From: Morinoia aosen
Lineage: Eukaryota; Arthropoda; Malacostraca; Amphipoda; Talitridae
Length of the DNA stretch: 64,000 nt
Reading direction: 5' to 3'
Assembly: GCA_030386875.1 (NCBI GenBank)
Contig: CM059575.1
Span: 52,358,859-52,422,858 of the forward strand
The notes below the pieces were generated by a model. The model made no database searches. It saw only the letters and a program-made list of their open reading frames with translations, and was not told where the DNA came from. A program made the position numbers and the translations under genes. Position 1 is the stretch's first letter; every line of letters begins with the position of its first letter. Below are positions 43,870-55,800 of the stretch, piece by piece.

Positions 43870-46800
43870 TCAAGCATCAAAGATATCGGGAGGCAGCTCT
43901 TGCTTGGCGGGAAGGCTGGCCCAAGCTCCGGGCTTGAGGACGGACTGCGTTGCCACCACGCACGACCTCCTCAACTTCTCCTTCATGGACAGCGATGGCA
44001 GCCGCGCCAAGTAGAATGCAAGGGCACCAATGAACGAGTCGCCAGCTCCCTGTTAGGGTCGGACAATATTCAGCTTCAAACGTTAAAAAGAGTAAAAAAA
44101 CACACGGTATCTAATGCTCGATCCGGTAACTGGTGCGCAATAGGGTGAACTGTGATTCGTGAGACAATGAAAACGTATTTTGAGTCTCTGCCATGACACT
44201 TTGGAGGCAGATGAATGAAAAAATATGTTTCATATTTGTATAGAGCGGACTTGCGCACAATTATGTTCTACGATTAGAAGCAATGCGATTTTTACTATTT
44301 CGACCTACTCAAACACAAGTAGGAAAATATTGTATTACTGGAAACAGGTACTTCATAAAACGGTAAATAAGCAAGTAGTCTAAGATATTGGACCTGATGT
44401 TTTAGACTGCTACTGGTACTTTTAACTTCTGCGGAAGCCCAGAACAACTAATGGAGACTCACGGTGGTGTCAACAGCCGTCACTTTTTGCGTCTCAACCC
44501 ACTCGTAGTCATGACCAGCCGCCGCGGACTCTGCGTCGAGTCTCACGACGCCCTTTGCGCCGAGCGTGATGACCGCCTGCCGGCATCCTTTCGCGAGGAG
44601 CGCCTTCGCTGCAGCAGCTGCTTCAGGCGCCTCCTTCACCGCAACGCCCGTCAGAACTTCGGCCTGAAGCAAGCAGTGTAACATGTCAAACTTATTGCGA
44701 GTACGACGGGAAATAAATGTTACCCCTTTCGCTAGTATTTCGATTTCTTGTGTCTAGTGCTAGTTTCCCTCGCTCGAACCGTCAACCGTGTGTTAAGAAT
44801 GAAAACGTGAGCTCAAACGTTCGATCGTTACAGCACATTTAAGATCTATTATTAACAGTGTACATGCCGATGCTATGTTTAGAAGCCATAAGCAATCTGT
44901 ACAATTTTGGAAGAACTGATATCGGAATAACTTTAAGGGGACGGTGGCAGTAAATATAGGATGGTGCAAAAAGTGCGCATAGATTTAACCGTTCTTTTTG
45001 CGCCACCCAGGTCTTTTTAGGGAGGCTTAAACTACCTTGTTATCTAATCTTTAAGCTTTCAAAGCTCTGCACTGTAGAATTTTCTGTTGCTTACCTGAAC
45101 GCAAGAATAATTGCATGTCAATTCTGGCAGCGAAGTATTTGGTTTACCGCATGAGTGATTGTAAAGGGTGACGCAAAAAGAACGGTCAAATTCACGTTTT
45201 CTTTTTGCGTCACCCTGTACTTGAGCATATCATAGATCGAATTAAGTTCCTGGCTTAAAAGCTTCGTCATTTCGCATGGACACTTTTCACGTTTGCTTTC
45301 TTGATGGCCCAAATTTCCAACGTTCGTGCCGTGTCAACGCTGGCGCAAAAAGTGGGTTTCGTGACAGGAAGATACAACCCCTAATTTGCCAATGTAGTTT
45401 AATTCATTACATGATGGGTACAGGCTTGCATCCACCACATTTTCATTACATATGAAGAAGCGCTCAAATGCACGGAGGTATGCTTGTCTATGCAGGTGTG
45501 AGCGCAGCTCAACAAATGAGAGTTCCACCACATCAACGTCATTTTACTAAAAAATGATAGCCAAATAAACAAAAGTATAATGGATTCAAAATTGGTAATC
45601 TTTTTCTAATTCTACACAGTGCAATATAATTAAAATATTCCTCTTCGTATCCTCAATTTGAAAGGTTTCCTGACATTCTTCATCCTTGAATGCCAGCAGT
45701 AACTTTTTTTAATACCAATAATAATATGCGAGTACAGATCATATTACACGCACAAATCTTTATTTCACATGGCACAATTTTCATAAAAAAAATTTTGTGC
45801 GCTCATCATCGTCCTGGCGTCGCTCAATAGTTTTTGCAGACTCTCATTCTCCGATTCGCTAACAGATTGTCAATGATTTCTGTTACTCAGATTTGAACCA
45901 GATATAATAACGAAACATCGTTTGCCCCACTAAAAGTAGTTCTTCGGGTTAAAAGTAGTTACTAGTTCTTAAAAAGTATGTGTGAAACACTCCAACTCGA
46001 AAATACCATTCTCCCACAAAACAACTCATGGCAAACAATTCTTCTGAAAGTATAGTGTTCCAATACGAGATCAGTCGGTGAATTTAAATTGCCGGACTCT
46101 CGTTTTTAGCCGACTCAAGTTTAACTGCGCCTGCTGAATGACACACTACTTGAAACTTTTGGTACTTTATTACTTGTATAACGTGTGTGACAGCGTTCAT
46201 AACCGACATCAATGTCAACCGTTTCTCAGAATCAATCAGCCGTGTGTAGACTGAGTTTTCTGTCAGATCTTTAACTCACAGCATCTCTCATTTCCTTTCT
46301 CGTACACATAAACGATAAAGCAATCCTTTTGATATATGCTGGCTACTTAGCTGATCAATTTTTTCTTTAGCGATATTAATGAGAGACTACATTATTTTTA
46401 TCAAACGTTAATATTAATTTTCATTTTGAAATAGTTTGGTGCATTTGTTTATGAATTCTGGTCTCTTCACGCTTTTTTCCTCGTAAAAACACCTGCAATG
46501 CATTCAGGAGTTGTTTTTAAGTAAAAGTATTCATAGCATGAATGTCAAGTTCATTCATACTATAGCGCATTACTGTATAGAACTCATTTCACCCTTACGA
46601 TTTTTACTCAGACAGTAAATCATATCACATTGATGCAACTCCAAATAATAGTGATAACAATGAAAGTACAATTGGATACTATTCAAATATTTACGAACCT
46701 GATCATGATATAGAATTATAATCACCACTGTCTCACACAAAACAAAGATTAAAACTCGGCTCTTTCACAAAATATGGTTGTAATAAATAGCAGTTACTCT

Positions 46801-49800
46801 TCATGTACGAAATAACAAGAAACGTTGTCTTAGGAGTTTTTTAATCAATAATGTCCTTCCTCTTCAACTGTTCACTTTTTTCATACAAATGACAAAGTCA
46901 TAAATTTTTACCTCAATTTCATTGACGCAGAAGATATCTGACATCCGAATGATCTCGGGGTCCAAATCAGGAGATGCTGGTCCGGCATTCATGATCGTAG
47001 TAACTGAAATTTGATCAATTTTGAAGAGAACGTTAGAAATGATACTTGTTCATCTGTTCAAGAATTCTACATTTAAATTTGCCTTCTGGGAGTCATGTCC
47101 TCCTGTAACTGTGTTACAAGATGCCATCAGATAGATATCGGACTGGTCACGTAACGGCTGTTGGACGTGACTACGAAAGCCTAGATGCAAGCGTCCGATT
47201 ACGCAATATCTAGGGAGTCTTCTAGAAACCTGAGTTTCCTTTGCATTGCGAGATTGTGTTTGATTGTGTTTTATACTTGAGTGTCAACGTTCAATGTGAA
47301 TTTTACGATCGCTGGTTTATTCGAGCACAGAACTTAGGCCAAATGTCAAATTGACTCTGCCTTCATCTCCACGGTTCTTTTTTGCTAAGTTAAGGCAGAA
47401 CAATACCTTCTGGAAGAGAGACCTGTGTTCAAATCTCATCCTCACAATTGCAGGGTACCAATTAAACCTATTTCTATTGTGATTGTAGGAAGTCCGGTTG
47501 TAGAGGAACATTAACTTGTTCTTTCCTCGTTTCTCCTTGGGGTAACAAACGAAGTTCATTGTAACAGGAACGCGATTATGTAACTACAGCGATCAATAAT
47601 AATGTAAAAAAGAAATAAAAATGTAGTCTCCACTACAGTGCAAAGTCTGCAGAGTTGGCTAAGGGAACTTAATGCGAGTTCCATGCCTAGCCATGAACAC
47701 TTGGAAACGAATTGAACAACTAACTTGATACTTTCCACGTACCAGTACAACGACCAGAACCTTTTCTCTGAACTCAACTCTAACTCAATCCACTTGCAAC
47801 GTGATGCACAGAGTTATCCATCTAGCATTTCGTTCTCTTAAACATGATCGAAATTGCACAATACGAAACCCATTCAACCGTAGGATGAAGGCCAAGGTTG
47901 AAGAAAAACATATTTGTAAGCAACAAATGTGAGCCATCGAAGATGATGCAAAATGCATTCAATTAAAGCCAGCCTACATTATGTGACCACGCCCATTTTC
48001 ATTAGTAGGTGACTTCTGTTCACTTCTAAACAGAATCCTCAAATCAATAAAACGTAATAACGTAGGATAATTAGGGATGAAGCTAGTCAAAACAACAATG
48101 GTCAAAATGGAAAAGTGCATGATCATCGAGACCAAAAAATATACATCGCAGGTCATAACTGCTGTAAAAATAAAACACGTCATGTTTTTTCTTTCTTGGC
48201 AACTAAGCTTTGCTGTGCAGTGAACTTGTATTTTATTGCGACGTTTTGAGGCGGCTGCGAGAAAAAGTGCGACAAAATGCCCCCAAGCTGTAACAAGGCC
48301 AAAACTCGCTACTGCGTCCCGAAAATGAGCCTTCCCACGCCTAGATAAAAACCCCCACAATTTTGACAATAAACAATAAGGCCGCCGCTTACGCTCTCCA
48401 TATTCACCATGTTAAGCCCCCATGTGACCTTGCCCTATTACCAGAAATGAAAATTCTAACACCATAAAAGACATTTCAAAAAATACAGACGGTACTTCAC
48501 AGCCTTCAAGGGAAGGATATTTATAACACTATCCAAACATTGAAAAAAGTTAAATTCATCCTACCGACTCGCAAGGAAACTGCTTGGAGGAGATGCAGCC
48601 ATAAGTGGCATAGGTAAGTTAAAAAAATATCAAAACAAGTTCGGGAGCTTTCTGATGGTACCTCGGTCCAATATTACTTTCTATACATAATACTGTTAGT
48701 AGGATGCATTGTCGTTATGCTTAATTAAGCTTCATTTCTTGGCCTAAATTCACCAAAATCATTTTTATTGCAACCTAGCTAGCACTTATCGAAACCACAT
48801 TAATTGATTAACATGTTATTTATCCCGTATCAACCGTAGGCTCAAAATCAATTAAAGTGTCAGGCCTTTAATCATTTTGATTATTATAGTCAAATTTCCA
48901 CATTTTTCCCAATAAACTTTAAAAATTCTTCCTAAGAAAATAAGTTTCACAATACCTCCTCCATAGATTATATTATTATGAGATAATTTGCGCCTGCATA
49001 ACAACAATAAAGGTGTTCGTAAAAAAGGTGGGATGAAAGCACCATTTTAGTTAAGGAAACAGAGAATCTATGCACAAGGTATATTCCCACAAAAGATTCC
49101 CTGTGTATAAAAACAGTGAGTTAAAACAAGATATCAGTTTAAGAAGAAAGTTGTGGGTGTTGAAAACCCGGTTAGCAGAGAACAGAGACAAGTTGCTCTG
49201 TGACAAAACACAAAAAGAAACTATTCTGTTTCAATGTAAAGAAGGCCAACCTAGCCTTCAGCTCTGAACCTCGCATTTTCCTCCAGAAACTTTGAAAGGG
49301 CTAACTCCTATGGATACAATAGGAGATCCAACGCTCGATCCAAGGAAACAAGAAAGAACGCTTTAAAGCGAAAATTTAAACTTGAAGAATCTGCTCACCT
49401 CCGTTTTTCCTTGCTATGATAAGCGCGGCTTTCGTTGCTTCGATGGTTATTTCGTTTTGACACACGAGCACCTTGGCACTCTTGATGACATCGCCCGCAG
49501 CGTGAACATCCTCAGCTGTCATCAGTCCATTCGCTCCCGGAACGATCACAATGCAATTCTCCCCTGCATTGGTAACTAACATTCAGTAAAATCTTCAAAT
49601 AAAAATGAAAACAAATTAACGCAGTTCACATAAAGAAATGAATGATAAAGTAATAGTTTGCTCCAACGGTTGCGTCGAGGAAGCAGAGATAATGTGATAG
49701 GATGAATTGATAATGATGATGATGAATGTTTCATTCACGTGACGGCAGTAACGAGATTTCAGTAACTGAGGATACAGTCGTAAAATAGGAAGAAGCGCTA

Positions 49801-52800
49801 CACTCAAACTATAATTTACCAAACAAAACATGAAATACAGTATATCTCTTCTAATCAGCTACATCAATCACACAATCGAGCGATATCACTTAGTCACAAA
49901 CAGATCAAAATCTTACTCAAATGACCATGGCGCTAAATTCTCGAGAAATTCGAGATGCGCCTTTTGCTAGCCTGTCGCAGCTAAGTCTCAAAATCCTAAT
50001 TTCTCATACGACCTGTAGGCATGGGAATTTTCCGTGATTTTTTCGCGAACTTCATGAAGATTTTAGTGGCTGTCGAAGTCTTGTACCCACGCCTCATAAT
50101 CCATATTTGGTGTTAACTTCCTCTCCAATAATAAATTGGTTCCAAAATTTCCCCTGTGCTTGCAGAGACCTTCAGCTCATGGCGGCGTCGGAAGGACATG
50201 CCATGGTGACTGCCATGCGTCGAGCAAGGGAGTAATCGGAAATTGATTCCTCTCTGTTTGCTGTTCTTATTGACCATGCCCGCCCAGTTCAAATATTATG
50301 TAGCTGTTGGAACTGCCAGGCTACCTGCACCTCAAGCGTTTACCGCTGTTTATGGCGGACTACACCATCTTGCATCTGAGGGTATTCACACTCATCAGCT
50401 TAACAGCCACCATTTGAACCTTTCCTCACAGCTATGGAGACCTATATTTCGCTGACGATGTATCAACGTCAAGAACATTGACTGGATCAGCTTGTAAGCA
50501 GTACGCTGCATTTAAAAGTGTCAGACATTGGTGAATGATGCTTCGAAATCATGGGAAAATATGGATTTCCCAGCAAGCCCTACGAGTATCTATGAAAGAA
50601 AGAAAAACTGTTTATTTCCAAAAATGCTGATACATGAAATGTACAGAATGAACATGAAATGTACGTTTTAAAATTTGCAAGAAACGTTTTCTATATTACT
50701 TTCTAGTCTAATCTTGCTTTTCGTTTTTTAGATCTGAGATGTACGTGTGTATATCTTAAATTTTTTTTCAGTACTAAAATTTGTCTTCGTATTTTTATTA
50801 TCCATTGGCATCACGCAGCACTAAATACGAAAGCGACACGGAAAATATGTGTGAAAAAGACGCTGATCATGAGATATTTTTTGTAAAATCTGATCATGCA
50901 CGAAAATTTCATTTGAATAGATAAATACCATTATATTCATATCGCCAGCACTCTTTCCAGCCTTAACATATTTAATCATAATTGCCACCGAGTAAATTAT
51001 TATTATAATCTAAATACCTCTGTTTGAAGCTAGTAGTGGCAGCAAAACGTACATTGGAAATGAATACTGAATACTGCGGTCAAATGAATACTGCGGTCAA
51101 ACCAATTGATATTGCAGCTTATTAATAAAAGACGGAAAATGAGCTGGGTTCCTAACCACAGCAATTTCTTTTGGCAATTACTTCTTTTTTTCAAATATTT
51201 ATCCTCAAATTCCGTATTAATAAAATTACATTCAATGTTCTATTACGAGGAATACAAATTTTCAGTGATAGTGTGCTTAAAACAAGCATTCTGCACGTGT
51301 GAGTCGATGACTTTCCACAAAACCAAAGTGTGGTGACGTTTCACAATTTCGGTGTTAGTCGTCATGAAACCAATTGAAACGTAGAGATGGTGGTAAAGGA
51401 GGTGAATGCTCCGAGGAACCATATTTTCATAGTCGCATGTTTTTGTGCTGCTAAACAGATAGCACGCAACAGTGCTATCTATCACTTTTTACAGCTTCTG
51501 GAAACCTACTGCTTCCTGGCTGCAGGCAAATATGGTAACCTCCTCGGTACTGTTACGAAGTCGAATTTTAGTGCTTAAAAATAATAAATAATTTTTCTTA
51601 CCGTTTTCATTAACTATGATGTTGGCAATGCCAGTCTGAGCGAGGGACGTTCGAGCCAAGTGACTGACGTCAATGGAGGCTCGTCGCAACTCGGCCATGT
51701 AGTCGTCCCCCACAGCATCATCCCCAAGCTGGAAGAATATTTGACACGTTCACGGGACAGCACAACTTTTTCGAAAGGACAATATCGATATCTCTCAACT
51801 CAAGTACACAAACACATATAAACAATTATAATTTCTGATTTTTATTTAAAGAGCTCTGTATGGCTTTGGGAAATTTTACGAAACATGAACACTTTAGTGA
51901 CCAAACTTCTTACCTACAATAGGTAACAGTGTTCCTGAAATTTCGATTCTGTGAGACCTTCCCTTCCTTCTCTCCTAATGCAATATTTTGATCGAGTTCT
52001 TATTTATGAGGCTTGAAATAATTTTTTCAAGTATATATTTCTACCCACTTTCGCTCAACTCGCTTGCTCTTAAGGTTCCGCATGTGTTATTCAAACAAAG
52101 TCGAAACTACATTATGCTTTCAGTGCTTATAAAACAAAAACCATCAAAATGATAATCACACTGAATAACTCTACATATAAATTTTTTAATAAAAATTTAA
52201 AAATTACTAACCGAACACTCCAACGCGCCGTTATTTGTACCTACATTGAAATTATTGTTGCACCGCAGCTTGTTTGTAGCCAATGCTTCTACTTGTCAAA
52301 AATACCGTCCTGTATTCTATAAATTTTCCAGTAAAAGTGACTAGACAAAACGAATTACTTCATAATCGAACATTTTTTATTGAAAGGTTATTACATTTCT
52401 GATACCTTATCTCCCAGGTATTGAGAAGTAATCTTGTTAATTCAATATTCACAAAGTAGAGTCTTCAACGTTCAACACCAACTTGAATTCAGCGTAAAAT
52501 TTGGAGAGCAAAATAAAGACAACGTATGGTTCTCAGAAAATGTACACTGAAAGCACAACTGAGAAGTTTCAAAGAACAAAAACTATTCAAATTTCAAACA
52601 CGTAATACAATAATTTGCTGGTTTTTTAAAGGCATTTTTACATTGCGTCAATATCTATGATGAAATTCAAGTGTAATAGAATTTTCTCTGGGTAATATGG
52701 GACCGATGAGAGCAATAGATGCATTGAATATTTCAAGCATGACTACTAATTTTGAAATAGAAAAATGTACTACTAAATGAGCGAAAACCTACTACATTCT

Positions 52801-55800
52801 TGTAAATCAGCAGAACTAGATAAATAACGGAATTGCTTCATTTGCAAAATTATAGCTAGGTCACAAAAACAATCATCACAAAATCATAGAATTTTTCAAT
52901 TCTATTGGTTGCATTTAGAAAAAATAAAACCAGCAATCACAGTCGGATCAGGAAGGTAGGTGAAAGTTAAAACTGCCGAGTTGCATGCACAATAGAAAAC
53001 CAGGGTAAATTTACGGTAGTATGCATAATACTTTCCGCGATGAAGGGTTAGTCTCGAGTAAAAATGTTGAGCTAAAAAATACCATCAATCATATATTCAC
53101 CGCTGAAAGAGCGTGAATACCGAAGATTTCACAAAGAGATTGGTCAGATTCATTAGATGAACCTTAAATTGCTGAAAACATTAAAAGTATTCGTATGGGT
53201 GGGTATGTGTTAATACAAGGATAAACTGTGGAGTTTACTGTAGCATTTCATAAAAAAAAATAATCATGACCTCAATTTCCGAATCTATGAATTGACTATC
53301 ACTGTTCGGTGCTGCTATAGCGTGAGGTCTAGAACACTAAAGCATGATATCTACCTCTAGCAAGTACTATAGCGTGAGGTTAGGTTAGGTTAGGTTACTG
53401 AAATACATTACTTATTTCCATGCATTTAATTTAGCGATTAACAATTTTTGCATTTCAAACTGCACCTGAGTAGGCGATATAAGGCGGTAGACCTCACACT
53501 AAAGTAGCACCGACTATTCTCCATCTCGGGCAAAAGACATGCTTTGAATCTTGTCTCTGGAATTTGAACCTGGGTGCTGGTGTCAACTTTGTAACTTTGG
53601 CCGCACTCGTGCAAAATCGCGCTTGAACTTTGAGCTGATTTCCTCATGCCAGTCACAAAAATCTAGCAAACTAATCATCCCATCCCACCAATTTTCCGGT
53701 GCTCGATGCAGCAAAACAACCCCTAACCATCAGTGATCCACCTCCGTGTTCAACTGTTGGCACAGTGATCTTGGGCAGGAAAGCTTCGCCGTTCTTACGC
53801 CAAACCTTCTTCACGTCATTGTACGCAAAAAGCTCGATTTTGGTTTCGTCACTCCATAATACCCTCTCCAAAAGCTTCTGTCCTTATCCAAGTGTGACTT
53901 AGCTAAGTTCAAGCGAGCAGCAGCATGACATGGTTTGTACAGTAACCTCTTTCGAGGTCGACGTCCGTGTAAATTGATTGAAATTGATGGGAAGATGATC
54001 TCTGATGACTATATTTCTGTTTTGGACCTGACAGTATCAGCTAATGGTTTGGAACTTGGAAGGCGGTGGGTATTTCAACAAGACAATGACCCAAAGCACA
54101 CGGCCAAATCTACAACCAGCTGGCTCCAAAGAAATACGATAAATGTGCTGCCATGGCCTTCGATGAGTCCTGATCTCAACCCCATTGAAAACTTGTGGCA
54201 GGAATTAAAATTCAACATCAACAAGAGAGCTCCAAAGAATCTTCAGAAATAATTATTGAAATGCATCGCCATTGAAGGATGGAACAATATTTCATATGAA
54301 ACTAAGGAAAAGCTTGTCAAAAACTATAATATAAGGCTTTTAAATGTTATGAAGATGAAAGGTCACGCTATTGATTATTAAAAATGTACTCAAATGGCAT
54401 ATTTACCTCAAAGTTTAATACTCAATGTATGAATAATTTTTTCTCATCGTGTTTTTGAAGTTCAGCTTGTTGAATCTTTCAAAAATAATATTTTGTGCTA
54501 GAAACTTCGTATTATTGTCACTAATATGTGCTTCACACCCTGTAAAAATCTTATGCCATTGGCAATAATAGTTTTTGAGTAATTCTAGAAAGTTTTGAAA
54601 GACGAGGGGTGTACGAATAATTTCCTCGCTAACTGTAACGTTCATAAGTTGAACGCTGCTACTTTCGTAGCTTATAATAAGGTACTGGCGAGGTAATAAA
54701 ATTACGCTCCAGTTTCAAAGTTTCAAAAATACATTTTTAACTTTTCGTGCCACCAACCATCAATATATTTATTAACATCCTGTGCCTGACTGATTAGGCG
54801 CTGCAAAGAGCATGCTTACAGAGAATGAAAATAATATTATATTTCTATTAGCATCTGTTGAATTGTTTTTCCCCGAATTTTTTCAATTTTCTTTACACAC
54901 AAGCCAAGTTTCAATAATTATAATCGTGATCAAACGTTGACCATCATAAAAAGTGATGGTAAAACACCATATATCTCTACACACTTTAAAAGCACCAGAT
55001 TCTCCGGTTTCGAAAAAGCTTCACCGTTCATTGCGTCAGCCTAAATAGTAGCCCATAATTCCTCCACTACAAAGTTTAGAGGAAGACGGAAACCTGCAAG
55101 CAGACAGCCTAATATGAGCAGAACAATCCCTCTAATTCTTTACCTATTTTTCAAAAGGGTAAACAAACAGAACTGACTGGTAATACTCGACATGGTATAG
55201 GGAGGATTAGATTAGTCGTTAGTTTTAGCCTCCCTACCCAGCAACAATTGCGATCCAAAGAGAGGAAGGAGGAAGGCACCATTTAGTATGGAGTTAAGGA
55301 AACGCGGAATCTACGCAGAAAGGCATAGAAACAGTTAGTTGTGAAAGAAGATTATGAAACAAGACCAAAGTTGAAGAAGACAGTAGTAGGTGCTGAAAAA
55401 CAGGACAGCAGTGAACCGAAAAAAGGTGGTCCTTAACATAACAAAAACACTTGGTAAATCTGAAGGAGATGACAGTTGTCGATTTTCCACTTTTTGGTGC
55501 CTGAACCTAATTAATTGAATCAAAATAAACAAGTTTTCTTCTATTCTTTTTTCGTCTCAAATGAGTATTTTACGATTTATAGCGGTAAGTTTAGTTTCGT
55601 CATTGATGACGAATGCGCTCGAATAAACAGCTACTCATCGATATTCGAATTTTTGTTGCTCGAAACATGGTAATAACATCGAAATAAACAACTTTTATTC
55701 TATACACTTTTTTCGTCAAATGAGTATTTAACGAGGTATAGCGGTAGGTTTGGTTTCGTCTTTCAAGACAGAGCGCTGGAAGCGAGACGCCATTGCAGTA

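Larger units (their letters stand above)
44664..46911. other. RBKS intron 5
   Basis: Holds two mini-hairpin elements (44959-45009, 45165-45216). Otherwise non-coding. Confidence 0.6.
53690..54637 (+). mobile_element. Tc1-type transposon relic with internal inversion
   Basis: The right terminus is the inverse of TACAGTTAGCGAGGAAATT (54619-54637), a Tc1-type end. The transposase C-terminal half is on the plus strand and the middle third on the minus strand, so an internal segment has flipped. The left terminus and N-terminal DNA-binding domain are not found. It lies in RBKS intron 2. Confidence 0.7.

Noticed and set aside
47380-47460. tRNA-like A and B boxes (GCTAAGTTAAGG and GTTCAAATCTC)
   Set aside because: No cloverleaf or acceptor stem can be formed. 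Short box matches are common by chance.
47974-48369. 131-codon reverse frame in RBKS intron 4
   Set aside because: No recognisable domain, no splice or start context, inside an intron of a well-supported gene.
50150-50455. GC-richer plus-strand frame in RBKS intron 3
   Set aside because: No family resemblance, and stops interrupt the extended frame.
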